Assembly: GCA_964636985.1 (NCBI GenBank)
Contig: CAZWSX010000012.1
Coordinates: forward strand, 130,874-194,873
Origin: CAZWSX01 sp964636985
GTDB lineage: Bacteria; Planctomycetota; Planctomycetia; Pirellulales; Pirellulaceae
Reading direction: 5' to 3'
Length of the DNA: 64,000 nucleotides
Shown here: piece after piece, positions 35,759 through 44,463 of the stretch
How positions within the stretch are numbered: the first letter of the stretch is position 1
How the letters are laid out: every line of letters starts with the position of its first letter
Position numbers and translations under genes: made by a program
The notes under the pieces: generated by a model
Told to the model about the DNA's origin: nothing
Seen by the model: only the letters and a program-made list of their open reading frames with translations
The model's database searches: none

Positions 35759-36148
35759 TTAGTGTTTTTGAGCGATCTGGATCAGGTTTCCGCAGGTGTC
35801 GTCGAAAACGGCTGTGGTTACCGGTCCCATGGCAACCGGAGGCTGCGTGAAAGTTACGCCTGCGGCACAGAGCCGCTCGTATTCGGCTTGAACGTTGTCT
35901 ACCCCGAACGAAGTAAAGGGAATGCCATCGTCTACGAGGGCTCGCTTGAAGGGGCCTGCCGCCGGATGCTCATCGGGCTCAAGCAACAGTTCCACGCCGT
36001 CCGGATGGGCAGGGCTCACGACAGTGAGCCAGCGATGCTCGCCTAGGGGAATGTCCTCTTTTTTTTGAAAACCAAGCACGTCGGTGTAAAACTTCAGAGC
36101 CTTAGCCTGGTCGTCCACGAGGACGCTTGTCACAACGATCTTGATCAT
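35759..36148 (-). CDS. VOC family protein (bleomycin resistance/glyoxalase-like)
   Basis: A 129-residue VOC-fold protein. The first module shows KIVVTSVLVDDQAKALKFYTDVLGF, the middle has LLLEPDEHPAAG, and the last strand reads VAMGPVTTAVFDDTCGNLIQIAQ. I start at ATG 36148, preceded by AGGTGA at five bases; a TTG seven codons upstream would overlap the ArsR stop region. It lies between the ArsR-type gene and the SRPBCC gene on the same strand. Enzyme function is not predictable. Confidence 0.9.
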   Translation of the reverse strand: MIKIVVTSVLVDDQAKALKFYTDVLGFQKKEDIPLGEHRWLTVVSPAHPDGVELLLEPDEHPAAGPFKRALVDDGIPFTSFGVDNVQAEYERLCAAGVTFTQPPVAMGPVTTAVFDDTCGNLIQIAQKH

Positions 36149-36159
36149 GCGATCACCTT

Positions 36160-36423
36160 TTACAGCCAACGTTTGACAATGGCTTTGAGCGGTGTGGTAT
36201 CGAGGTAGTGGAACTTGAATTTGCCTTGTCGCTCGGTTGTCACGAGCCCAACCTCTTCGAGAACGGCAAGATGCTGCGAGATTGCCTGGCGGCTGAGCGA
36301 CAGGTTGTGCTTCATCGTGAGGCGCGCGCAGAGTTCAAACAGGGTTTGACCGTTGCGATCGTGCAATTCGTCGAGAATCGCGCGCCGCGCCGGAACTGCG
36401 ATCGCCTCGTATATGTCTGACAT
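36160..36423 (-). CDS. ArsR-family winged-helix regulator
   Basis: An 87-residue single-domain regulator. It contains the winged-helix core ARRAILDELHDRNGQTLFELCARL, the recognition helix SLSRQAISQHLAVLEEVGLV and the wing TERQGKFKFHYLDT. No Cys metal-site pair of the metal-sensing ArsR type is present. It is the SRPBCC-associated subtype, and it probably represses its own operon (VOC, ArsR, VOC, SRPBCC). The stop is about 11 bases before the next VOC start. Confidence 0.92.
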   Translation of the reverse strand: MSDIYEAIAVPARRAILDELHDRNGQTLFELCARLTMKHNLSLSRQAISQHLAVLEEVGLVTTERQGKFKFHYLDTTPLKAIVKRWL

Positions 36424-36472
36424 GAGCGAACCATCCCGCGTTAGCGGGTCGGTCCGAAAATGCGGTTGTTAA

Positions 36473-36862
36473 TTAGACCCAGTTCAACTGCCAGGAGACG
36501 CCGTAGCGGTCGGCCAACCAGGCGAACTGGCGGCTGAAACCATAATTGCCTTTGGGCATCAGGAACTGCCCTCCTTTGCCCAGTTCGTCGCAGGCTGCCT
36601 CGAGTTGCTCGAGCGAGTCGCAGTCGACGAAGAACGAAAACGAGGGCGTGAACGTGAATGCGTGCGTTACGGGACTATCAATGCACTTCACGTTCAGGCC
36701 GCAAATCTCGAAGTTGGCCAACTTGATCGAGCCTTCTTTACCTTGCTCGCCTGCCTTGTAGCGTTCGGCCGACGTCACCTTCGATTGCGGAAAAAGGCTG
36801 GTGTAGAGCGACATGGCCTCTTCGGCCTTGCCCACGAACATCAAGAAGGGAGAGATTTGCAT
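36473..36862 (-). CDS. VOC/PhnB-type protein (3-demethylubiquinone methyltransferase-like)
   Basis: A 129-residue VOC protein of the PhnB type: SPFLMFVGKAEEAMSLYTSLFPQSKV, then FEICGLNVKCIDSP, FTFTPSFSFFVDCDS and the C-terminal QLNWV. The Trp/Gly-rich end (ADRYGVSWQLNWV) is typical of this subgroup. I use ATG 36862, which has AAAGGTGG seven bases upstream; the frame stays open 35 codons further but without a good start. It is the first gene of the operon that runs on into the ArsR gene. Confidence 0.9.
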   Translation of the reverse strand: MQISPFLMFVGKAEEAMSLYTSLFPQSKVTSAERYKAGEQGKEGSIKLANFEICGLNVKCIDSPVTHAFTFTPSFSFFVDCDSLEQLEAACDELGKGGQFLMPKGNYGFSRQFAWLADRYGVSWQLNWV

Positions 36863-37092
36863 GGCGGACCACCTTTGTTGAATCAATGGAGGGAAACTTA
36901 GCACCAGGTCCGTCTGGGTCGCGTCTTGTGTGGGCTCATGATAGGCAAGCCGTGGCTTGCCTGTCAAGTGTTTGTTTTTCGATTTGGAAATCGCTAAAGT
37001 TCACTCCGCATAACTTCGGGAGCTCGCTCTCGACACAGGGCGTTGTCAACTAACGGGCCGCCGAGCCGCTAGTTGCAAACGGAGGAAGAGAC

Positions 37093-37677
37093 GTGCTAAC
37101 ACGTGACGAGGCAATCGATGTTTTGGTCAACAAAGATGATGCAATACATGACACTGTATCGCTGACTGGTCACGCGCTGTTTCTCGTCATTCTGTGCGAA
37201 GCCGCGATAACTGCGATGGAACTGAACGACGAAATGTATGCACAATGTTTTAGCTTGATTCAGGCGTGCCTAAACGTCCTAAACGGGGAACAAATTGCTG
37301 TCAAAGTGTTCGAAGAGTTCATTTTTGTGGATGACGACAATCGTCGAGGATTCCTCGAATTGAGTACGGAAGACCCATCAAACGAAGTTTTCTGGATGCT
37401 ACTTACCAATACGGCAGGATGGTACGGAGCGCTCGCTTCGCGACAGCAAGGCACGCAGACCTACCTTCGAGATGTAGAAGATCCGTTTAGCTTAAACCGC
37501 ATCTTCTGCGATTTTCGTACGGAGCCTGGTCAGGTTGTGCCTTGGAAATACGGTGCCGATGTGTTTCGCTTTGTGGCAGACTCATTTCCAGGCACGCTGG
37601 ATGACGACTGGTGCCCCATTGATTATGGGCAAGCGAAAGTGGCCTTACTCAGGTTCATTGGCAGCAGTGGGGTGTAG
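37093..37677 (+). CDS. Hypothetical protein, 194 aa, lower GC than neighbours
   Basis: The gene starts at GTG 37093 with GGAGGAAGAG just upstream. The protein is acidic, with no signal peptide or clear membrane segment, and a helical N-terminal half (SLTGHALFLVILCEAAITAMELND) followed by a mixed C-terminal half. I do not recognise its family. Codon use is richer in A and T than in the surrounding genes, which hints at later arrival. A GCACGGAC hairpin terminator lies about 40 bases after the stop, but it belongs to the opposite strand. Confidence 0.7.
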   Translation: MLTRDEAIDVLVNKDDAIHDTVSLTGHALFLVILCEAAITAMELNDEMYAQCFSLIQACLNVLNGEQIAVKVFEEFIFVDDDNRRGFLELSTEDPSNEVFWMLLTNTAGWYGALASRQQGTQTYLRDVEDPFSLNRIFCDFRTEPGQVVPWKYGADVFRFVADSFPGTLDDDWCPIDYGQAKVALLRFIGSSGV

Positions 37678-37710
37678 TCGGCGCGGATCTCATCAGGTTG
37701 AGACCGAAAC

Positions 37711-37737
37711 AAAAAAGCACGGACGAGATGTCCGTGC
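37711..37737 (-). terminator. Rho-independent terminator for glgB
   Basis: On the minus strand GCACGGAC and GTCCGTGC form an 8-bp stem with a 5-base loop, followed by TTTTTTG. It is about 55 bases after the glgB stop at 37794. In the plus direction no T-tract follows. Confidence 0.8.
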
Positions 37738-37762
37738 CTCTTGTTAGGCGACGTCGCTGGAC

Positions 37763-37782
37763 GACGGACAGGATTGTCCGTC
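37763..37782. repeat. Short palindrome, GACAATCYTGTC family (copy 1)
   Basis: GACGGACA-GGAT-TGTCCGTC is a perfect 8-bp inverted repeat. Read on the minus strand its core is GACAATCCTGTC, shared with the copies at 41023, 48389 and 49154. It lies between the glgB stop and the terminator. Confidence 0.6.
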
Positions 37783-37793
37783 CTACGTTGCGG

Positions 37794-40016
37794 CTACTCT
37801 GGCTTTAATACCACGACAGCCATGGGTGGCAGCGTGATCTGGACGCTGGCGGGGCGGCCGTGGGCTTCGGTGTCGGAGGCTTGAACGCCTGGGAAGTTCC
37901 CCACGTTCGATCCGCCGTACCATTCCGAGTCGCTGTTGAAGATCTCGCGGTACCAAGTCTTCTTGGGCACGCCAATCGGGAAATTCTGTCGCACGACGGG
38001 CGTGAAATTGCAGACGACCACCAGGAAGTCGTCCGGGTCTTTGCCTCGGCGGACGTAGGACAAGGCGCTGTCGTGGCCGTTGTGGCAATCGATCCACTCG
38101 AAGCCTTTGTAGCTAAAGTCGACCTGGTGTAAGGCCGGCTCGCGTTTCAGCAACGCGTTCAAATCGGCAACCATCTTTTGCACGCCGCCGTGCGTACCGT
38201 AGTCGAGCAAGTCCCATTGCAGCGATTGGTCGTGGTTCCACTCGTTCCACTGGGCGAAGTCCGAGCCCATGTAGAGGAGCTTTTTGCCCGGGTGGGTCCA
38301 CATGTAGGCGTAGAGCAACCGCAGGTTCGCGAACTTCTGCCACAGGTCGCCCGGCATTTGGCCCAACAGCGAGCCCTTGCCATGAACGACTTCGTCGTGC
38401 GACAGCGGTAATGCAAAATTCTCGCTGAACGCGTAGATCAAGCTGAACGTCAACTCGCCGTGGTGGTGTTGGCGGTGGATCGGATCGTGCTTCATGTAGC
38501 GGATGGTGTCGTTCATCCAGCCCATGTTCCACTTGATGCTGAAACCAAGGCCGCCGGTCTCGGTGGGGTGTGAAACACCGCCCCAAGAGGTCGATTCCTC
38601 GGCGATGGTCAACACGCCTGGGAAACGAGCATGCGACTCGCGGTTGAATTCGCGGAGCAAATCGATCGCTTCGATGTTCTCGCGACCGCCGTAACGGTTG
38701 GGGAGCCATTCCCCTTCCTTGCGGCTGTAGTCGAGGTAGAGCATCGAGGCAACCGCGTCGACGCGTAGCCCGTCGATGTGGTACTTGTCGAGCCAGAACA
38801 AGGCGTTGCTGACCAGGAAGTTCCGCACTTCGTGCCGGCCATAGTTGAAGATCATCGTGCCCCAGTCGGGGTGCTCACCCATACGCGGATCTTCGTGTTC
38901 GTACAAAGCGCTTCCGTCGAAGCGGCGCAGGCCGTGCGCGTCTTTCGGGAAGTGGGCGGGCACCCAGTCGAGAATCACCCCAAGGTCGTGCTGGTGGCAG
39001 TAGTCGACAAAGTACATGAAGTCTTCGGGCGTGCCGTAGCGGCTGGTCGCGGCGAAGTAGCCAACCGTTTGATACCCCCAGCTCCCCGTGAACGGATGCT
39101 CGCTGACGGGCAAGAGTTCGATGTGGGTGTAGCCCATCCGCTTGCAGTAATCGACCAGTTGGTGGGCCAGGTCGCGGTACGACATCCAACCGTTGTGGCG
39201 GTTCCAATCTTTTCGCCACGAGCCCAAATGGCACTCGTAAATCGAAATCGGTTGTTCGAGTTGATTGGTCTCGCGGCGGCGGCGCATCCAGTCGCCGTCG
39301 TTCCAGCTATGGCGATTGAGATCGGCGACGACCGAGGCCGTGCGCGGCGGTAGTTCGGCGGCGAAGCCGAACGGGTCGCACTTGTCGATCACTTCACCCC
39401 ATTGGCCTTTGACCCGCAGCTTGTATTTCTCGCCAGCGGCGAGACCGGGAATAAACAATTCCCACACGCCGCTATTCTCGCGGCGGTGCATCGGGTGGCA
39501 GCGGCCATCCCAACCGTTGAAGTCGCCAACGATGCTGATGGCCTGAGCGTTGGGAGCCCATACCGCGAAATTGACGCCTTGAACTCCTTGGATCTCACGG
39601 AGTTGGGCGCCGAATTTTTCGTAGGCGTCTAAGTGCCGACCTTGGCCGAAGAGGTGGAGGTCGAAATCGGAGAGCATCGCGGGAAAGGCGTACGGGTCGT
39701 GAATCGTCGTCACTCTTCCATCCTCGTTCTGAACGCGCAACTGATAGGTAGGGGCTTCTCCGACGCCGAAATCGGGGCAAAGTCCCTCGTACAATCCGCT
39801 CGGATGGACCTTGCGCATCATCCGGGCTTGTCCGGAAGATCGTCCATGAGCCGTATCGAGAATCCACGCCTGACGTGCATTTGGCAAGAGGGCGCGGACC
39901 GCAGTTGCGCGGCGACCGTCGCATTCGACCGGATGTGGCCCCAGAACCATACGCGGTTCCGGGTTGCCGAGGTTTAACAGCCGATCGATCGATTCCAACG
40001 ATACGCTAGTCCGCAC
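37794..40016 (-). CDS. glgB: 1,4-alpha-glucan branching enzyme GlgB
   Basis: This 740-residue GH13 enzyme makes alpha-1,6 branches in glycogen. It has the N-terminal CBM48-type domains (GVNFAVWAPNAQAISIVGDFNGWDG), the GH13 barrel with nucleophile region GLRVDAVASMLYLDYSR, acid/base LTIAEESTSWGG and LSHDEVVHGKGSLLGQMPGD, and a C-terminal beta domain ending ITLPPMAVVVLKP. The extra leading module (about 1-110) is that of the longer GlgB form. The start is a GTG at 40016 with GGAG six bases upstream. No other glycogen gene is adjacent. Confidence 0.97.
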   Translation of the reverse strand: MRTSVSLESIDRLLNLGNPEPRMVLGPHPVECDGRRATAVRALLPNARQAWILDTAHGRSSGQARMMRKVHPSGLYEGLCPDFGVGEAPTYQLRVQNEDGRVTTIHDPYAFPAMLSDFDLHLFGQGRHLDAYEKFGAQLREIQGVQGVNFAVWAPNAQAISIVGDFNGWDGRCHPMHRRENSGVWELFIPGLAAGEKYKLRVKGQWGEVIDKCDPFGFAAELPPRTASVVADLNRHSWNDGDWMRRRRETNQLEQPISIYECHLGSWRKDWNRHNGWMSYRDLAHQLVDYCKRMGYTHIELLPVSEHPFTGSWGYQTVGYFAATSRYGTPEDFMYFVDYCHQHDLGVILDWVPAHFPKDAHGLRRFDGSALYEHEDPRMGEHPDWGTMIFNYGRHEVRNFLVSNALFWLDKYHIDGLRVDAVASMLYLDYSRKEGEWLPNRYGGRENIEAIDLLREFNRESHARFPGVLTIAEESTSWGGVSHPTETGGLGFSIKWNMGWMNDTIRYMKHDPIHRQHHHGELTFSLIYAFSENFALPLSHDEVVHGKGSLLGQMPGDLWQKFANLRLLYAYMWTHPGKKLLYMGSDFAQWNEWNHDQSLQWDLLDYGTHGGVQKMVADLNALLKREPALHQVDFSYKGFEWIDCHNGHDSALSYVRRGKDPDDFLVVVCNFTPVVRQNFPIGVPKKTWYREIFNSDSEWYGGSNVGNFPGVQASDTEAHGRPASVQITLPPMAVVVLKPE

Positions 40017-40117
40017 AACACACTCCAGTTTACCTAAAAATCAACCTAAGGTCTTATCAACATCACTAGCCGAGAATGAAGCCCCGCATCGCTGCCAAAA
40101 GGGGCAAATGCACGCCG

Positions 40118-40774
40118 TTATTGGCGTGGAAGAATGGTCTCGCGAGTGCGTTCCAAAAAGGCCTGTGCACCCGATGTCAGTCGTCCCCACATCGATGTGG
40201 AACCACTCGGCGGGGCGACAGCCGGAACCGGGTTCGAGTTAGCAAATCGGCGGCCCATGCGATTGCGAAACGCCCGCGAAGGAGCAGGAACGCCCGAGGG
40301 GACCGGAGCCGACATTTTGTCTGCGTGATCGGTGTCGCGGTGATTCGTTTCGGCATCGGGGCCCTGGTCGAACCGCCAGGCACGCACCTCAACCTGGTGG
40401 ATCCCCAGAGCGCGATCGACGCGCCGCCAAAGGTCGTCGTTCTTGATGGGCTTCCATTGCCCGAACGATTCCCATTGCCAACTGTTCTCGCGCCACTGCT
40501 CCAAACCGAATCGCAATCCGCGGCTGACATAGCTGCTGGGCGTGATCAACGTCACCTTGGCAGGATGGTCGATCGCTTCCAGGCCGCGGACGACACTCAG
40601 AAGATCTAGCCGGTCTCCCAGGACTTCGGGTTCGTCGTCGGACGCTTCGAACCGGAAGCTGCCCTCGACCGCTTCCAGGACAAACCGCCAGCGGCCGCGT
40701 TTTGCGCCTTGGGCATTGGTTCGTGTCGAAGCTTCCGAGAACAGCAGGTAATGAGGCGTGGCGACGGTACTCAT
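40118..40774 (-). CDS. RNase H-fold protein, catalytic residues not conserved
   Basis: A 218-residue protein whose residues 5-130 follow the RNase HI pattern: LLFSEAS at the first strand, DRLDLLSVVRGLEAI at helix A, KVTLITPSSYVSRGLRFG, and the typical KPIKNDDLWRRVDRAL. Three catalytic carboxylate positions look altered: Glu for the first Asp, Asp for the Glu of helix A, and Pro-Ser where TDS carries the third. The C-terminal 80 residues are Pro/Arg/Ser-rich and probably disordered. I infer a non-catalytic or strongly altered RNase H relative, not a functional rnhA. Confidence 0.75.
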   Translation of the reverse strand: MSTVATPHYLLFSEASTRTNAQGAKRGRWRFVLEAVEGSFRFEASDDEPEVLGDRLDLLSVVRGLEAIDHPAKVTLITPSSYVSRGLRFGLEQWRENSWQWESFGQWKPIKNDDLWRRVDRALGIHQVEVRAWRFDQGPDAETNHRDTDHADKMSAPVPSGVPAPSRAFRNRMGRRFANSNPVPAVAPPSGSTSMWGRLTSGAQAFLERTRETILPRQ

Positions 40775-41209
40775 GGCGTCAATTCGCTGCGGGCAGTACG
40801 GAAGGCCGAATCACTTGGTCTTCTTCCCATTCGTTCCGGCATCAGCCGGTTAGGCGAATGGACCAGCCAGTGTCAAAAGGGGCATTGCTGGTGTGAAAGT
40901 AGCTATCGGAACAAAATCGTTTGCCGCTGAACTTTCTCTAGTCGATACGATTTATCGCTACGCGGCGCACAAGTGGACCGAGCGATTTGCCACAGAGAGT
41001 ACAGAGGCCTCAGAGAAAAGTGGCACAGACAATCCTGTCTGTGCGCGGTTGGCTTGCTCTAGCTAGAAGTTGATGAGCAGCAGGAAACTCAAAGAAGAGT
41101 GTCCAAGAAGTGGTGATTAATTGATTGATGATTGTTGATTTGTGATTTGTGATTTGCGAAGTCGGAAACTTCTCTCTGAGACCTCGGAGACCGCTGTCGC
41201 TACAACCAT
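40775..41209. other. Intergenic region with short repeats, no gene seen
   Basis: The region between the RNase H-fold gene and the opp operon contains a short stretch of three TGTGATT-like units (about 41134-41157), a palindrome at 41023-41044, and a purine-rich element (CACAGAGAGTACAGAGG, about 40991-41007) like one near 31372. No supported ORF. It lies downstream of oppF. Confidence 0.45.
41023..41044. repeat. Short palindrome, GACAATCYTGTC family (copy 2)
   Basis: GCACAGACA-ATCC-TGTCTGTGC is a perfect 9-bp inverted repeat with the shared core GACAATCCTGTC. The outer stem differs from the other copies at both arms in a matching way. Confidence 0.6.
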
Positions 41210-42220
41210 TTACGCCTTAAAGCAGGCCACTTTGTGCGTCGTTCCCAGCAGCTGGGGCGGAGATTGCTTGCAAGAGTCATCCCCAATGGGGCAACGGCCC
41301 ACGAAAGGGCAGCCGGGATATTCTTTTGTCGATGAAGGCGGGTCGCCTTTTAGCAAAATGCGATGGCGGGCGCGGTCTTTGGCGGGGTCGGGAATAGGGG
41401 CGGCCGACCAAAGAGCCTGCGTGTAGGGGTGTTTTGGATTCGTTTGAATCGTCTTGCGGTCGGCCAATTCGACGATGTGGCCGAAGTACATGACGCCGAC
41501 GCGATGGGCGATGTGCTGGACAACAGCCAAATCGTGCGTGATGAAGATGTACGAGACGCCTAATTCTTGCTGCAAGTCCATGAGCAGATTGACGACTTGG
41601 GCCTGAATCGACACATCCAAGGCCGAAACGGGCTCATCGCATAAAATCAACTTCGGCTCGACCGCCAGCGCTCTTGCGATTCCGATCCGCTGGCGTTGCC
41701 CGCCGCTGAACTCGTGCGGGTAGCGATTGAGGAATCGCGGGTCGAGGCCCACCAACTCCATCAGTCGCATCACTTCGAATTTGCGATCGTTTGACGAGCC
41801 GAGGTTATGAATCTCCATCGGCTCCCGCAGAATCGAACCGACCGTCAACCGTGGATTGAGCGACGCATACGGGTCCTGGAAGATCATCTGCACTTCGCGG
41901 CGCAGCGGCAACATTTGCGACGAGGACAGCCCATCGATCCGCCGATCACCAAGCCAGACCTCTCCCGAGGTAATCGGTGCCAACCCGACTACCGCGCGAA
42001 CCATGGTCGACTTGCCGCAACCCGACTCGCCAACGATTCCCAGCGTTTCGCCGGGGCCGACGTCGAGGCTCACCCCATCGACGGCCCGCACCACCGCTGG
42101 CGAAGGGAAGAAGCCCTCCCATTTGGTGATGGGGAAGTGGACCTTCAAGTTGACGAGCTTGAGGACCGATTTTGGCGGTTGAATTGGCGAGGACGTCTCG
42201 GCGAGTTGCGCGCTAAGCAC
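41210..42220 (-). CDS. Oligopeptide ABC transporter ATP-binding protein OppF/DppF-like
   Basis: A 336-residue ATPase. It starts VVRAVDGVSLDVGPGETLGIVGESGCGKSTM (Walker A near residue 55), has LSGGQ variant EFSGGQRQRIGIARAL, Walker B LILCDEPVSALD, and the OppF-type C-terminal zinc-like cluster CPFVGRCPIGDDSC. I start it at GTG 42220, where GGAGG lies seven bases upstream and the first codons overlap the end of the upstream ATPase gene by 8 bases; the open frame goes on far upstream but out of register with any homologue. The gene ends the operon. Confidence 0.93.
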   Translation of the reverse strand: MLSAQLAETSSPIQPPKSVLKLVNLKVHFPITKWEGFFPSPAVVRAVDGVSLDVGPGETLGIVGESGCGKSTMVRAVVGLAPITSGEVWLGDRRIDGLSSSQMLPLRREVQMIFQDPYASLNPRLTVGSILREPMEIHNLGSSNDRKFEVMRLMELVGLDPRFLNRYPHEFSGGQRQRIGIARALAVEPKLILCDEPVSALDVSIQAQVVNLLMDLQQELGVSYIFITHDLAVVQHIAHRVGVMYFGHIVELADRKTIQTNPKHPYTQALWSAAPIPDPAKDRARHRILLKGDPPSSTKEYPGCPFVGRCPIGDDSCKQSPPQLLGTTHKVACFKA

Positions 42221-43244
42221 GTGCGACCTCCTCGGCCGTGATGGGCTTCGTTGAAATGTCGAACAAACAGGCGTGATGATGGCCCGGCTTGGGTTCGACG
42301 AGCGGAGGCAATTTGTCCTTGCAAATCTGTTCCATGTATTTGCAGCGCGGATGGAAGGCGCAGCCACTGGGCGGTCGCGACATATTAGGTGGCTGACCAG
42401 GAATCGCCTGCAACCGTTCCACCCCTGTGTCGTTCGGTTTGGGAATCGACTCGAGCAACCCCAGCGTATAAGGGTGCATGGGGTCGGCAAAAATCTGGTT
42501 GAGCGGGGCCTCTTCGACGACTCGCCCGCCGTACAGCACGGCAACGCGCTGGCACATATTGGCCACCACGCCCAGGTTGTGGGTGATCAGGATGACCGCT
42601 GTACCCTCGGTCTTCTGCAAGTCGCGGATCAAGTCGAGCACCTGCGCTTGGACCGTTACGTCGAGCGCCGTCGTCGGCTCGTCGGCAATTAACAGGTCGG
42701 GCTTGCAACTGAGGGCCATCGCGATCATGACGCGCTGCCGCATCCCGCCGCTGAATTCGTGCGGATACTGGTGGACCCGCTGCTCTGGCGACGGAATGCC
42801 GACTTGCTCGAGCATCGAGACGGCGTACGACATCGCTTGCCGCGAGGTGTGCTTCAAGTGAAGCATCGTCATTTCGGAGAGCTGCTCGCCAACGGTCATG
42901 AACGGGTTCAGCGCCGTCATCGGATCTTGAAAGATCATCGCGATGTTGCGGCCGCGACGAAGTCGTAATTCTTCTGGCGACAGTGCCAAGAGATCGACGA
43001 TATGGCCGTCGTCTTGCTGAAATAAGGCTTTGCCGCTGGTAATCTTGCCTGGCGGCATGGGGATCAGGCCCATCATCGCCAAATTGGTCACGGATTTGCC
43101 CGAGCCCGATTCGCCGACAAGCCCGAGTGTTTCGCCCTTTTCGAGGAAGAACGAAATGTTGTTGACCGCGCGAACGATGCCTTCGTCGGTACGAAATTCG
43201 ACCGAGAGGTTCTCGACTTGCAACAATGGCTTGGGCTTGGTCAA
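42213..43244 (-). CDS. Oligopeptide ABC transporter ATP-binding protein OppD/DppD-like
   Basis: A 343-residue ATPase: GLVGESGSGKSVTNLAMMGLI (Walker A near residue 40), signature EFSGGMRQRVMIAMAL, Walker B LLIADEPTTALD, and the OppD-type C-terminal Cys pattern CAFHPRCKYMEQIC. The best start is TTG 43244, with GAGG eight bases upstream; the first internal Met comes only at residue 70 and would remove Walker A. It begins 10 bases after the OppC stop, and its stop overlaps the OppF start. Confidence 0.93.
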   Translation of the reverse strand: MTKPKPLLQVENLSVEFRTDEGIVRAVNNISFFLEKGETLGLVGESGSGKSVTNLAMMGLIPMPPGKITSGKALFQQDDGHIVDLLALSPEELRLRRGRNIAMIFQDPMTALNPFMTVGEQLSEMTMLHLKHTSRQAMSYAVSMLEQVGIPSPEQRVHQYPHEFSGGMRQRVMIAMALSCKPDLLIADEPTTALDVTVQAQVLDLIRDLQKTEGTAVILITHNLGVVANMCQRVAVLYGGRVVEEAPLNQIFADPMHPYTLGLLESIPKPNDTGVERLQAIPGQPPNMSRPPSGCAFHPRCKYMEQICKDKLPPLVEPKPGHHHACLFDISTKPITAEEVARA

Positions 43245-43254
43245 GGATGTTCCT

Positions 43255-44460
43255 CTACGACTTATTCTTCAAGTGCGGGTCGAGCACGTCACGCAGGCCG
43301 TCGCCTAGGTAGTTCAGCGCGAACATCGTCGACGACAGCGCTGCGCCGGGAAAGACAACGAGCCACCAGCGGGTCCGGATCGGATTAATTACTTCCGCGG
43401 CATCTTTCAGGAGCAGTCCCCACGACACATTAGGAGGACGAACCCCTAATCCAAGGAACGAGAGAGTTGCCTCGAACAACATCACGCTGGGAATCGTGAG
43501 CGTGAGATAGACGATGACGATGCCTAAGACGTTGGGAATCAAGTGGCGAAAAATAATCCGCGGAGAACCGGCACCGATCACGCGGGCTGCGTCGACGTAT
43601 TGCTCCGTCTTCAGTGAGAGGATTTGCCCACGGACTACACGTGCCATGGTCAGCCACGACACCAGGCCGAGAAGAATCAAGAAGACGCCTAGGACGCCGA
43701 TGTGTCGTTGTTCGAGCCAGCGAGCGACTTGCGGCTCCGTCACAATCGCCATGGCGACGATCACGATGAATAGAAAGGGAACCGCGTACAGGGTATCGAC
43801 GAGGCGCATCATGGCCTGATCGACCCAGCCGCCCGCGTAGCCGGAGATCGCTCCGTAGGTGACGCCGATCACTAGCGAGACGAACGTCGCGGCCAAGCCC
43901 ACAAGAATTGAGACTCGAGCACCCCAGAAAATGCGGGAAAGGACATCGCGTCCTAACGCATCACGTCCGCAAATCGACGGAATACACCAATCGCCAAAAA
44001 TGCCAAGCCGCAGCCGCGTTAGCGTGTGCGAGATGAAATCGAGTTGGCCCCATAGTCGAGCAATCGGGTTGATAATCGTGGGCGGCGTCCTGGCATCGGT
44101 TTGTTTCGACCGTTCGTCAAGATATTTGCTCCACGTTTCGGTCGGACTCATCACGCTGTTGTCGGGCTGACGCAGTTCGAGCCGAATGGCCTTGAAGTTA
44201 GGCTCCGCGAATTGCTCGTCTAATATCTGGTACGACGGAGATTGGAATGGCAACAGCGGGGTAACGACGGCCAGGATCGCAACCACGTTCAAGAAGATCA
44301 ACGAGATCATTGCCGGACGGTTGCGTTTCAGTCGCTTCCAGGCATCTTGCCAAAGCGACGTTCCTTTCAGCGACGCCGCCTCCACCAGCATCTGGCGATA
44401 GTGATCCAGATCTTTCGGCTTGCGAGCAGGTTGTGAATTGGGTGGACTGGCCACGGACAT
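43255..44460 (-). CDS. Oligopeptide ABC transporter permease OppC-like
   Basis: A 401-residue inner-membrane permease. The N-terminal half has one hydrophobic segment (about 50-68) and a periplasmic loop of about 120 residues (71-190). The BPD-type transmembrane domain follows with SRIFWGARVSILVGLAATFVSL, and the EAA-type loop GAGSPRIIFRHLIPNVLG. It is longer than typical OppC (about 300), because of the large first periplasmic loop. ATG start. Three bases separate it from the upstream permease stop. Confidence 0.93.
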   Translation of the reverse strand: MSVASPPNSQPARKPKDLDHYRQMLVEAASLKGTSLWQDAWKRLKRNRPAMISLIFLNVVAILAVVTPLLPFQSPSYQILDEQFAEPNFKAIRLELRQPDNSVMSPTETWSKYLDERSKQTDARTPPTIINPIARLWGQLDFISHTLTRLRLGIFGDWCIPSICGRDALGRDVLSRIFWGARVSILVGLAATFVSLVIGVTYGAISGYAGGWVDQAMMRLVDTLYAVPFLFIVIVAMAIVTEPQVARWLEQRHIGVLGVFLILLGLVSWLTMARVVRGQILSLKTEQYVDAARVIGAGSPRIIFRHLIPNVLGIVIVYLTLTIPSVMLFEATLSFLGLGVRPPNVSWGLLLKDAAEVINPIRTRWWLVVFPGAALSSTMFALNYLGDGLRDVLDPHLKNKS

Positions 44461-44463
44461 TGA

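Noticed and set aside
41134..41157. TGTGATT triplicate as a CRISPR-like array
   Set aside because: Units are 7 bases with no spacers; a simple tandem repeat.
42221..42544. N-terminal extension of the OppF-type ATPase
   Set aside because: It overlaps the OppD gene, is Cys/Ser/Arg-rich and does not resemble an ABC protein; a GGAGG site marks the GTG at 42220.
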